A stretch of DNA of 64,000 bases. Origin: Pomphorhynchus laevis. Lineage: Eukaryota > Acanthocephala > Palaeacanthocephala > Echinorhynchida > Pomphorhynchidae. Location of the stretch: contig WNNJ02003311.1 in assembly GCA_012934845.2 (NCBI GenBank), forward strand, positions 35,699 to 99,698, written 5' to 3'. This document shows positions 11,311 through 22,200 of the stretch, one piece after another. The notes under the pieces are model-generated. The model did no database searches, was not told the origin of the DNA, and was given only the letters and a program-made list of their open reading frames with translations. The position numbers and the translations under genes are program-made. Each line of letters starts with the position of its first letter. The first letter of the stretch is position 1.

Positions 11311-14277
11311 TTAGTTTTTAAAATAAGGAAATGCAACACGAAACATTGCTTGATCCATTCGTAGTCTTCTTTTAAAAGCACTAAGTGAACTGCATCCAAC
11401 GGTGTCTGCATCAAGGTTGTTCCACAGCTCAACAATTCTTCTATCAAATTGCATCGCGCCCAATTTCTGTACTCTGTTTCTTCGAATAGTTAAAGAATGA
11501 CCGCGAAGAACATTTGAACAACGTAGTTGAACCCTACTCCGAAGAGGGTGATGAGGACGTTGGAATAAATGCCAAACAAGGCACATATCCATGTACCGAC
11601 GGGTCCATGTGACGGTCTCAAGTCCTAATGATCTCAGTCTGTCTTCATAAGGCAGCGACGCCAACTTTGGTGCTAGCTTTGTTGCCCTGCGAAGTACCCT
11701 CTCTGATTTCTTATGTTCATGCACAGTACGTGGGTATACAACCGGAGCTGCATATAAAAGTCTACTCAATACATGTGCTAAAATCAGAGGCCGAAGAGCA
11801 GTCGGATTAACGCGAACAAACGCGCGTCGAATCATACCTATCATTTTATTGGAGTTGGCACAAGCTTGATCAGTGTGCTTTTTGGTTGATAAATTAGAGG
11901 TAACCCATACTCCTAAATCTTTGTAACTATCGACACTTTCCACAATACAGTCCTTATATGTGTAACAAGCTGATGTTAGTTGCTTGCGAGCATTACCAAT
12001 AATACGCATGTGTTTGCATTTCGAAACATTTATCACAAGCTTGTTTAACGCCGCCCACAACTCCAAATTATCTATGTCAGTTTGCAAATTATCAACATCC
12101 TCACATGAATGAATGGGCCGCCATATTTTTAAGTCATCTGCATACAAACATGATCGAGAGCGAATGCACCCAGGCAAATCGTTAACATAAATGCTGAATA
12201 AAAGCGGACCCAAAACTGAACCTTGAGGTACTCCAATATGACATTCTCTAGACACAGACAATGACCAATCGACAAGTACTCGAAAGCAACGATCACGAAG
12301 AAATTCTCTAATCCAATCAACTATTATGTTTGGGAGTCCAGTATTGACAAGTTTCTGAAGAAGTAGACCATGATCTACTCTATCAAAAGCTTTAGAAAAG
12401 TCGAAGAATATAATGTCTGTATCGATATAATGTGTCTTATTCGCTGTCCAATCAAGATGAGCATCAAGCAAATTTGAAACAGTTGAATAACCCTCCCGAA
12501 ATCCGTGCTGATTAGGGACTAAAATTTTTCCTACACGAAAAAACTCAACCATGTAGCGATGCACAAACCTCTCCAACACTCTACAGCAAATGCAGGTAAT
12601 GCTCACCGGCCTATAATTCTCGACGGAAGAGCGATCTCCCTTCTTGAAGTAGGGAAGAACAATTGACTGCTTCCACACATTAGGAAGAGATCTTTCCAAG
12701 ATTGACTGGCGAAAAATTGCACAGAGAGGAACGCAAATTGAGCCTGCTAATCTGCGCAGATAAACAGAAGGTAGTAAGTCACAACCTCTTGAATTATTTG
12801 CTTTTAGACGGCGTAATTCGGAATAGACTTTAGCTGGCGTTATCAAATTGTCAAGGTCCAACTCAAGACACGTGTCAGAGTAAGTGTTCAGCACACTAGC
12901 TTCCATACAAAAAGTTTGATGTTCATTTGCGGGCTCTACTGAAGTGCAATAGTGTGCCGCAAACTCTTCAGCTAGGTCATTCGCAGAAATGTCATAGAAG
13001 TAGTGACAAATCGAAGAATCAACAGCTCCCCTGCTTGATAGGTACTGAAAAAGGACCTTTAAATCGTATTTACACTTGTTAGCTAATGCATTCTCAAATG
13101 CACACCGCTTCTTTCTCTTCAATGAATTGAATAAATTTCTTGCCTGTTTAAAAACATCATAACTACACTCCCCAACTTTGTAGCGATTGAAGATCAAATT
13201 ACGAGTCCTCAATGCTGAACGTAACTCAGAATCGAACCAGGGAGAATCTTTTCGACGTGTCCTGCTTCTAAGTGGAGAGAATAAAATAAGCAGCGACTCT
13301 AAGGTTCTCTGAAAGTAATTCCACGCGCCGTGTACTCCAACAACAGCGGGATCTGGCCAGGTAACTGTTGAAAGTATTGACTTAATTGCACCTGTGTTGG
13401 TTTTGAAAGCATTAACCACTTGATTTTCACGCGGACCTCGAGTATCTTCTTGAAACCTTAACCTAATGATCAATACGCAATGATCAGACATACCGATCGG
13501 GGCATCATAACGGATAGCGTTAATAATCTCACTGTTCGAAGATAAACATACATCTAATAGAGATCTACTGTCACTAGCAAAACGAGTGAAATTTTGAACA
13601 TGCTGAGTTAAACCACAATAGATGATACACTCCAGAAGGTCATAGGAAGCATGGTCACAAGTAGGAAAAGCCGTATACGAATTCCAATCAACCGAAGGCA
13701 TATTCAAGTCACCAAGTATTAAAACATTGGAGGTACCTTTAGAATAAAGTTCTACTTCCCCAATCAGTTTATCTGTGGCGGCCAAGGGTGAACGATATAC
13801 TACCCCCAGAACAAGCGGAGCGGTATGCATGAATTTTACCCGACACCACAAACTTTCGACTTTATTAGAAGAAGAAGTGCTAAGAATAGTTACTTTCACA
13901 TCGTTGCTCACATAAAGAATAACACCTCCACCTCTTCCACTTTTACGATCACTGCGGAAAACCCGATAACCAGGGATGGAGACTTCATTATCAATAATAT
14001 CACTATATAGCCATGATTCTGTGATAGCGAGTAATTTAGGACGAATTAACTGAACTCTATATCTCAGTTCATCTATCTTCGATATAAGACTGCGAACATT
14101 ACCATGGAGTATTTCACAATGCCCCAACATACCTCTGGGAGTATTCCTATCACCCCTTACACATCCAAATAACCCGGACGCTAAACCATTTAGACTCTGA
14201 TAGGCAGAGTAGACGAGCCCGTTTCGATTACAGAATGCACGCGAGGCGACATGACTAGTGGGCTCCAACTCAGCCAA
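11311..14277 (-). CDS. CR1-type LINE ORF2: endonuclease-reverse transcriptase
   Basis: An open frame of 988 residues. Residues about 57-275 are an AP-like endonuclease: HGNVRSL, ITESWLYSDIIDNEVSIPGY, GRGGGVILYVSNDV, LILGDLNMPSVDW and the final MSDHC. Residues about 480-760 are the RT: YRPVSITCICCRVLERFVH, FFDFSKAFDRVDHGLLLQKL, GVPQGSVLGPLLFSIYVNDL and the catalytic CLYADDLKIWRPI. The C-terminal part ends with WNNLDADTVGCSSLSAFKRR, typical of CR1-group elements. The enzyme nicks genomic DNA and primes reverse transcription of its own RNA. The start is the first ATG in frame, inside the ORF1 end; the true start could differ. All catalytic motifs look intact. Confidence 0.93.
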   Translation of the reverse strand: MAELEPTSHVASRAFCNRNGLVYSAYQSLNGLASGLFGCVRGDRNTPRGMLGHCEILHGNVRSLISKIDELRYRVQLIRPKLLAITESWLYSDIIDNEVSIPGYRVFRSDRKSGRGGGVILYVSNDVKVTILSTSSSNKVESLWCRVKFMHTAPLVLGVVYRSPLAATDKLIGEVELYSKGTSNVLILGDLNMPSVDWNSYTAFPTCDHASYDLLECIIYCGLTQHVQNFTRFASDSRSLLDVCLSSNSEIINAIRYDAPIGMSDHCVLIIRLRFQEDTRGPRENQVVNAFKTNTGAIKSILSTVTWPDPAVVGVHGAWNYFQRTLESLLILFSPLRSRTRRKDSPWFDSELRSALRTRNLIFNRYKVGECSYDVFKQARNLFNSLKRKKRCAFENALANKCKYDLKVLFQYLSSRGAVDSSICHYFYDISANDLAEEFAAHYCTSVEPANEHQTFCMEASVLNTYSDTCLELDLDNLITPAKVYSELRRLKANNSRGCDLLPSVYLRRLAGSICVPLCAIFRQSILERSLPNVWKQSIVLPYFKKGDRSSVENYRPVSITCICCRVLERFVHRYMVEFFRVGKILVPNQHGFREGYSTVSNLLDAHLDWTANKTHYIDTDIIFFDFSKAFDRVDHGLLLQKLVNTGLPNIIVDWIREFLRDRCFRVLVDWSLSVSRECHIGVPQGSVLGPLLFSIYVNDLPGCIRSRSCLYADDLKIWRPIHSCEDVDNLQTDIDNLELWAALNKLVINVSKCKHMRIIGNARKQLTSACYTYKDCIVESVDSYKDLGVWVTSNLSTKKHTDQACANSNKMIGMIRRAFVRVNPTALRPLILAHVLSRLLYAAPVVYPRTVHEHKKSERVLRRATKLAPKLASLPYEDRLRSLGLETVTWTRRYMDMCLVWHLFQRPHHPLRSRVQLRCSNVLRGHSLTIRRNRVQKLGAMQFDRRIVELWNNLDADTVGCSSLSAFKRRLRMDQAMFRVAFPYFKN

Positions 14278-15653
14278 GTGCGTCGCTTCACAATCTGAAA
14301 ATTTTTCACATAGAGATTTGTTTCTCCTTTAGCAACACGAGATGATAGTTCTTTTTTAACCTTCGATAATTTTTTTCGTTCTGATACATCAAGATCTTTC
14401 AGCAGTCGAATATTAGACCCTTTGAGACGGAACGAGTTTCTCAACATTAAGGTAGCATGAAGTTGGTTATGGAAGACAGCTTTGAGTAGTCGGGGTTTAT
14501 TATTTAAAGCATTACGCTTACCTAGACGGAAAAGAGCGATAAGTTTAACTTTTTGGACTGTCTCGATGTCACAGGAGCCAAGTACATGTGCCAGAATAGA
14601 CCTCAAACTCTGAATGTCGTCATTCAGTCGTGCTTGCGCATTCTCGAAGATAGACTCGGGCACATTAGCTAGAATAACTGAGCAACCTCTATTATATATC
14701 CGCTTATTTGAGATCACCCTATCGAGACCATCACAGGACACAGCAGATTGTGTATCTGTACATGCACGTAAGCTGGGTATTTGAGTATCCGTTTTAACAA
14801 TATTCCGCAAGCTAGATAAGTCTGTCTGGGTATGTGAATCATGAGACTCTAAAGAACTTGATGGTGACATCAAGGTGACGTGTGCGTTGCCCGAGGAAAC
14901 GCCCTGACCATCTTTGTTTGAGATATTACGAAATGTCGCATTGTGAGCATTCGGCATCTTCGGTGTATCACTTTGTGAAATCGCTTCATCAGACAGAATA
15001 TATTTCGAGACTTCGTCATACTGTCTTGACACTGAATTTGGAGTTGAATAGGAAGAACGCAAATATCCCCGCTTCCAAATACGGGATGCTACAGGTCCAT
15101 TGCTGCCTACATAAGCTCCAGTTGTCCGAGTTCGGTTGTCAATATGTAAAGAAAGATCGGCAGAAGGACGATCAACGACAACGCATGTAGTCATATCGTT
15201 CGTAGTCTGTGATACTTTAGGGACTGTATTATCAGCAATTTGTTGCAATTTGCGATCGCTTGTATTCTCATCAAGGGGAATAACGCAGGCAGTCGTATCA
15301 TCACCAACCCGCGCATCCACAGGAACTACATTTTTAAAAGGATGTTGAGCTTTGGAAGAGGATATTTTATCGTCCATGAGAACGGTTCGACTTAGAGATT
15401 GATTATGTGCTTCTTCAAATTCGACCAAACGTCTTCTCAAAATATTAAGCTCCTTCACAGCACAAAAGCCACATAAATAAGCATCATCGGAATTCTTTTT
15501 TAACTTGCTCATACAAATAGTGGTCCAGGTGTCACACAAATCGTTCGAACACTGGACTTGGACAGATGTACACTCATCAATTATGCTTGCGTTTAGAGAT
15601 ACGGTGTTTACATTTGACTTCTTAGCTTTAAGCTTCGATGTTTTTCGTGTCAT
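14190..15653 (-). CDS. CR1-type LINE ORF1: PHD-like zinc finger, nucleic-acid-binding protein
   Basis: 487 residues with no stop. Residues about 27-63 form a Cys-rich, PHD-like finger (CTSVQVQCSNDLCDTW...YLCGFC), as found in ORF1 proteins of CR1 elements. A short helical stretch (LRRRLVEFEEAHNQ) follows and may form a coiled coil. The middle is Ser/Thr-rich and disordered. Residues about 325-470 (GCSVILANVPESIFENAQA, RLGKRNALNNKPRLLKAVF, LLKDLDVSERKKLSKVKKEL) resemble the RRM/C-terminal RNA-binding region of L1- and CR1-type ORF1 proteins. It likely coats the element RNA in the cytoplasm. It precedes ORF2 and overlaps it by 88 bp. Confidence 0.85.
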   Translation of the reverse strand: MTRKTSKLKAKKSNVNTVSLNASIIDECTSVQVQCSNDLCDTWTTICMSKLKKNSDDAYLCGFCAVKELNILRRRLVEFEEAHNQSLSRTVLMDDKISSSKAQHPFKNVVPVDARVGDDTTACVIPLDENTSDRKLQQIADNTVPKVSQTTNDMTTCVVVDRPSADLSLHIDNRTRTTGAYVGSNGPVASRIWKRGYLRSSYSTPNSVSRQYDEVSKYILSDEAISQSDTPKMPNAHNATFRNISNKDGQGVSSGNAHVTLMSPSSSLESHDSHTQTDLSSLRNIVKTDTQIPSLRACTDTQSAVSCDGLDRVISNKRIYNRGCSVILANVPESIFENAQARLNDDIQSLRSILAHVLGSCDIETVQKVKLIALFRLGKRNALNNKPRLLKAVFHNQLHATLMLRNSFRLKGSNIRLLKDLDVSERKKLSKVKKELSSRVAKGETNLYVKNFQIVKRRTWLSWSPLVMSPRVHSVIETGSSTLPIRV

Positions 15654-15796
15654 TATGTGTTTTGTTCCGCTGGCAAGTTGTTTTGTAAATGTATGTTTAT
15701 ATATTGTGTGTTTAAGCTGTTTAAATTTTTTGTTCTAGTTGTTCTTTTTGTTTAAGTTGTTTAGAAATTATCTTGAACACTTATAACTTCTTCTTG

Positions 15797-15880
15797 ATAA
15801 TCGTTCTTCTATAATCGTTCTTCTATAATCGTTCTTCTATAATCGTTCTTCTATAATCGTTCTTCTATAATCGTTCTTTG
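15797..15880 (-). repeat. six 14-bp tandem repeats in CR1 5' UTR
   Basis: Six near-exact units ATAATCGTTCTTCT as written on the + strand, in the 5' UTR of the full-length CR1. A nearly identical array with unit GGAATCGTTCTTCT lies at the 5' end of the unrelated LINE at 53160-55577. Such arrays may act as internal promoter modules. Confidence 0.85.
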
Positions 15881-15900
15881 TAATTTGTGTATGTTATTTT

Positions 15901-16120
15901 ATTGTATGTTATTTTATCTCAAACTTTTTTTTAAGCTCAAACTTTTTATTCAATATATATTGTGTAAATTATTATCTTGAGACTAATCTTAAAGTTTAAA
16001 ACATTTTTATTATGCACTAGGAATTGACCAGATACCTAAATATTAAAAACCTTAATCGCCTATTCATTTTTAAATATGGTTTACACATTGTTAAAATGAT
16101 ATCTTTATGATGTTCTCTAG
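15901..16120 (+). promoter_or_regulatory. short upstream region of RIOK3
   Basis: Only about 220 bp separate the CR1 5' end from the RIOK3 ATG. A diverged scrap of repeat X (GACCAGATACCTAAATATTA, about 16024-16043) lies here. The bases before the ATG, TGATGTTCTCTAG, look like a splice acceptor. No TATA box is obvious. Confidence 0.35.
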
Positions 16121-16266
16121 ATGGATGAGCGCAAGTCTGAGCACGGATGGAAGATTCAACCAGAGTGTACAGTTAGATCTTTTAGCGATATCATAAGTGA
16201 ACAGCTAGCAGAAACACTGCAACGAGAAGATGTGATGCGTCCTTCCACTATAACAGATAACATTGC
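16121..16266 (+). CDS. RIOK3: RIOK3 exon 1
   Basis: Starts MDERKSEHGWK and contains SFSDIISEQLAETLQRE, matching the RIOK3 N-terminal region. It ends in phase 2 before GTAATA. The ATG follows CTCTAG immediately, so an upstream non-coding exon or a trans-spliced leader may join here. Confidence 0.88.
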
Positions 16267-19200
16267 GTAATATTACATTGTTACATTAGCTGCTATTTTG
16301 AAGTTTATTCAATTAAAATTCCAATGGCTTTTGAATCTTAAGTCATTGAGCAAACTGAAGCTTATCTTAAATATTTATGTTATTGAGATTTAGGCGTTTA
16401 TATACTAAATAACAGGTGTCTTAAGGAGCAAAATAATATAAGGCATCAATTTGACGGTTTGTGCTTGACTATTTAAGTTATGCCATTCGAATTTAGTAGC
16501 CTGAATTCGTTGTATTTATTAGCCTAAACACAAAATATTGTTTTTAACTCCCACACAAAATTAATATCTTTAATCCGGCAAATCTTTAATCCGGCAAATA
16601 TACTTTATTATCTTGCTCAATAGTCGATTGTATAAAGTCTGCCTCGTCCTCTTTTCCGCATCTTTCAACAGTATATTATTTCTCTACCTATTTATTTTGA
16701 CTTCATCACCGACCTGATAGTATTGATTCCATTACCTTTTTGATTTTTCAATAATAAGGTATTAGTATACATCAATTAAGTAATGTAATATAATAAATGG
16801 TATTTAATATAAGAATCGTCACACTATTTTAGACTTTAACTGGTTGTATGTGACCACACGAAATGGTTATGCAAATCCATATCACATGATAGCAGAGACA
16901 CAATCTTATGATGTGTTTTACATAACCGCCATACTCTATGATTTTGCCATTTCATATGATTTCTGTCTGTCTATAAATTAGGCCTCTGCTATATAAAATT
17001 CATAGCACATGTGATTAATAGGTTGTCTATAAATATATTGCAGGTTTTAAACCTTTTTATCCAGATGCACTTATCTTGATTTAACCAAAACTTAATCGAA
17101 ATAAGCACAAACAGAGTGAACACACTTACCTTTTTAAAACAAACGTATGTGCCGGTAATGCAAAGTTCTAGTATATGATGAAGATATTTATTTATAAAGG
17201 CAAACACTCGGCTTTGCGCTCCAATAAGCACACGCAAAAGAAACAATTCGAGAATCAAAATTAAATGTAAGATGAATTTATTGATGAAATCGAAGGAAAT
17301 ATATTGAAGGTAAGGGATATGAGTGACATGAGTCAATACGTCGGTGGCCCACAAACTAAAAATAATCGCCGAAGAAGTATGATAGAAATGCAAGTTGGAT
17401 AAGATGTCAAGAGAATTCTTTTCTTTATTTATTTTGGAGTAAAAAATATAATGCAGGAACGTAGACGTTGTTTGAAGAGTGGAAGCGGCGAGGAAGAACG
17501 GATGTAAGCTGGCAAAAAATAGTCAAGTGGAGCTGATACGATAATATATCTGAGACTATAGTTGCTTGAGTGCGAAGGGATGTGGAAAAGTAGCAAATTA
17601 CTTGATCACTGATCCAAGAAGGCAGATCGCAAATCATCAACATAAGCTAGTTGTAAGTATGATGTTGAGTTACAAAATAGAATATGATTAGTGACGATAC
17701 GTTCACGAAATTCATCACGAAGGTTAACAGCTGGCTTATATAGGATGGAAATGTTTTGTGTAATATGCCTGAAGCGGCGATGACGCCAGATGGCATTAGC
17801 AACAGTGTTTATGATACTTTGGAGATGTAAAAGAGCATGATTGTAAGATTTATCAAATATGTTAATGCAATAATCGATCTGGGAGGCAGGAAAGTCGATA
17901 TAAGACGAGACAAGAGCGATAGTCGATCAGTCTACGGATGCGACAAAGGTCACGAAGAAATAAGAAGAGCAAACTTGGCATGAACAAAACGTTTTAGGGA
18001 AAGGAAATTGTTGAAATGACAAACTTAGAAAATCAAGTTGTCAATAATTGGGAGAATGGTGTAATTAATTGATTAAGTAGGTGAAGTTTTGCCGATGTGA
18101 TGAGGGATGATCCTCTTGAGTTTGGACTTTTTAAGATTTAGACGATAGTATAAAAGATGGTTTGAGATTTATAGAAGACAATTTGTGGAAGAAGTAGCAA
18201 GTTCTTGGATACAGAAATTATGTCCGTGAGAGTATATGATGATATCATCGACATACTGCATCCGATTAAAGATGAGGAGAGCGGAGGCAACAAGAAACAA
18301 TCCGAAAGAAATTATCCGAAAGGTTAGGGATATCAAATCGTCAGAATCCGCATGCCAGGATTCAGAGTGACATAAAAGATCAAGCGATTGTTGTGTGAAG
18401 AGATCGAAAATTAAGTTAGTTTTGTGAAGAATTGAGCTGAAAAATTATATAAAATTTTTATTTTCCATAAAAATGGGATATTCTTATTTTTATGTTAATT
18501 TAATTGTGAGGTCATTGTTACGATTGCAATTTTTGATTACACTGCACGTTGCTTTAATCCTATCTTAAAGCCAACATCAGTATTCTACATTTCAGTATTG
18601 GTAGACTTCATCAGCTACTGATCCAATACATACATTTCACATTTCGGGTTTTTTAACGTTGGCTGACTGTCACTTGAATCGTCTGCTTTATTGGCAATTA
18701 GATTGAATGAAAGACTTAATTATTACATTTTACATTTTGAGAAACAAACTATAGATGACTAGTTTGATTATAGAAATCATTAGAAGAAATAGTATTTTTT
18801 TCAAATTGAAGGTTGTACCTTCCCCTATTAACGCTAATTTAATTTGAAATCAGAAATGATTTTAATTAAATTTTCAAAATGCAATAATAAAGTCTATAAT
18901 TAAATCTAAATGTCAATACAGCAGATGAGTTGAATGAAAGTCAGCCAGCATTAAAAGGACTGAAACGTGAAATGTAGGTATTGGATCAGTAGCTGATGAG
19001 ATCCACCAATACTGAAATGTCGCGTACTGATGTTAGTGTATATAGGATTAAAGCAACGTGCAGTGTCATCAAAGATTTCAATAAATTAAGTTATAAGACA
19101 CCTTTCATCGAATTCTCCCGAATCAATAAATTGATAATTGTTGGCATCTAAATGTCAATAAAAGCAGACGAGTCCAGTGATGGTCAGTTAACATTAAAAA

Positions 19201-22200
19201 GACCGAAGCATGAAACGTTGGTATTAAATCAGTAGCTGATGAAGTCCACCAACACTGATATGTAACGTACTGCTGTTGGCTTATAGATAGGATTAAAGCC
19301 ACGCGCAGTGTCATCAAATATTTCAGTCTGTTTTGTTTTCGTTTCCTTATCGACATTTAGATTTAATGAAAGTCTTTCATCCAACATTTTGTAAATTTAA
19401 TTGAAATCATTTTTGATTTTAAATTAAATTAGCGTTAGTAGAGGAATGTCCAATCTTCAATTTGAAAACTTACCTATTTTTGCAATTAATTGCTATTATC
19501 AAACTAGTCATCTATAGTTTGTTTCCCATTTTTAAGTTTATATAATTGTGCAATCATTTTTGCAATTAAAATGTTTGATGACACTTCACGGTGATTTAAT
19601 CCTATCTAAGCAAACAGCAGTACGCAACATTTCAGTAACGGTGAATCACATCAGCTACTGATCCAATACTAACGTTTCACGTTTCGGTCCTTTTAATGTT
19701 GGCTGACGATCACTCGACTCATCTTCTTTTATTGGCAATTAGAATGAATGAAAGACTTTATTATTACATTTCTGATTTCAAAGTAAATCAGTGTTGGTAC
19801 GGGAATGTATTGCCTTCCATTTGAAAATCTACCTATTTTTGCAATTAACAATTATAAAAATAACTATCGATGACTAGTTTGATTATAGAAATTAATCAGA
19901 AAAATAGGAAGCTTTTCGAATTGAATGTAGAACCTCCAACTTTCAACGCTGATTTATTTGAAATCAGAAATGATTTTAATTAAATTTGCAAAATATAAGA
20001 CGAAAGTATTTCATTAAATCTAATTGCCAATAAATGTAGACGAGTCGAGTGATCGTCAGCTAACATTAAAAGGACCGAAACGTGAAACGCAGATACATTA
20101 GCTGATAAGGTCGAATGTAGGTGCAGTAGCTGATGAGGTTCACCAATACTGAAATGTAGTGTACTGCTGTTGCTTTATAGATAGGATAAAAGCAACGTGA
20201 ATTGTCATCAAATATTTCAATTGTAACAATGACCTCACAATTAAATTAACTTAAAATTAGGAAGCAAACTATTAATGACTAGTTTGATTATAGAAATTAA
20301 TCAAATGTAGGTGCAGTAGCTGATGAGGTTCACCAATACTGAAATGTAACCTACTGCTGTTGGCTTATATATAGGATAAAAGCAGCGTGCAGTGTCATCA
20401 AATATTTCAATTGTAACAATGACCTCACAATTAATTTAACTTAAAATTAGGAAGCAAACTATTAATGACTAGTTTGATTATAGAAATTAATCAAATGTAG
20501 GTGCAGTAGCTGATGAGGTTCACCAATACTGAAATTTAACGTACTGTTGTTGGCTTATATATAGGATAAAAGCCACGCGCAGTGTTATCAAAATTTCAAT
20601 TGTAACAATGACTTTACAATTTAATTAACTTGATTTTTTTTATTAATCTGTTTTAGCTTGATCACAAAATTATTTCCATTTTAAATTGGCTAAATTTCTC
20701 ATTGAGTTCTATTACTTTCATACTTCCCAAGAGAATGCAATAAAAAATTTTACTCCACATTCAGCATATCTTTTCTGTAAATTTCTTGAAAATGATGATA
20801 TATGTATGAAAACATATTTTTCGGTAACGTATTTCTCTTGGGCAAGAAAGTAATGATACCTACTTTGTTTTTTACAGTTTCTACAAATAATATCGTCTAT
20901 TTTGGTCATCTGAAAATGATACATATTATATTTAATATTATTTATTATATATTACAATAAAATATATTTAATATATTTATTCAGGATCGAGAGAATTGAA
21001 TTCTAAATATAGGTTTATTTAAAAGTCATTTTGATAAACGATGATAAAAATATTTTTTTGATTTAATTTTGAATTATAATTTTTACAATATGTGAACGAT
21101 AATTTCAAATCAAATAATTTTGGTTGACTATTTCTAAATAATTGCGGTATACCCAAATCAGGGTAGAAATGAGCCATCCCGGAATTTCGTGGTTTTTTTT
21201 ACTAATCAGTAGGTGTACTTTATATTGCTGGTGGGAGTATAAGACCCTTAACTGCCACCTAACGACGTAATCTTCACAATATACGTGGCTTTGTATATAC
21301 TGTATTTCAAAATCTGGCAAAATTTACTCATCGAAAGCAATTTACATTTATTGCATACATAATCCACATGCAGAGTTTGTCTGTAAAGTTGTCTACCATT
21401 TTCTAATTATTCCTATAGCAATTATGCAATCCATACTATTGGCAAAAGCATTCAAATCTATTTGTCGTTTTTGAATAAAGAATTTACTGAAAAAATTACT
21501 GCATTTAGTTTTCTCTCATGTCAAGTCATTTTTAGAACATATGAGCTCAGTGACGATAAAAATACGATATTGGATCCGCAACTGGAAAACGACAGGTTAA
21601 TTGCCCAGACTTTACAGAGGGAATATAATCTAGAGCATGACAACTACCTTCGAAACGCGGAACGAATTATTAATGGAAATCAAAAAGGTTATTTTATTAG
21701 CTTACAAATTATTTTATGTGCTATCGTTTTTATCTGTAAAAACGATAGAGTATATATCGTTTATATTGTGTATATACTGCTATATGCTTTAATCGTGAAG
21801 ATGTGTGTGTAAACTAGTGTACGAATATCGTCACCAACCAGTTGCCACAAGATCTAATCACCAATATCATTCTACGCGGATGTTAGTAATCAGTGGATCA
21901 TAATGACAAATTCACTAAACACTAACGTTTCAACAAGTTGTAATACTTGGATAGCTTATATACTTGGATTGTATATATACTTGGATGACCAAGTTCGTAA
22001 ACTAGTTGGCAGACCCATATTTAAATTAAAATAACATTCTTACATTTCACAGGTTGATGCCCTTCTCTTGAAATCTATTTCGATTCTAATAATTTGTATT
22101 TAATAAGCGAACAAATTTATCCAGAATGCCTTATTCTTAACAAAACCAATATTGATGATAAAGAAAGTGTATATCTAGATATGAACATTAAATTAACATT

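Larger units (their letters stand above)
11225..15900 (-). mobile_element. full-length CR1-type LINE with two ORFs
   Basis: The order on the minus strand is a 5' UTR containing six 14-bp tandem repeats (15880-15797), ORF1 (15653-14190), ORF2 (14277-11311) and a short 3' UTR ending in an ATA-triplet tail near 11229-11250. ORF1 and ORF2 overlap by 88 bp in different frames, which suggests reinitiation or frameshifting for ORF2. Both frames are fully open, so this copy may be active or recently so. It lies about 0.2 kb upstream of the RIOK3 start and is transcribed away from it. Confidence 0.88.
18480..20640. mobile_element. cluster of hammerhead-bearing repeats (retrozyme-like)
   Basis: Five full or partial repeats (two inverted, three direct), then two more direct units, all in RIOK3 intron 1. 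The consensus has two hammerhead-like cores in a row, followed by GGATTAAAGCAACGTGCAGTGTCATC, an AT-rich tail with CAATGACCTCACAATTAA, then GACTAGTTTGATTATAGAAAT. The full unit is roughly 450-500 bp. There is no coding capacity. Tandem units with type I hammerhead motifs are known from metazoan retrozymes and from Penelope-like elements; this cluster fits that class by structure. Confidence 0.7.
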
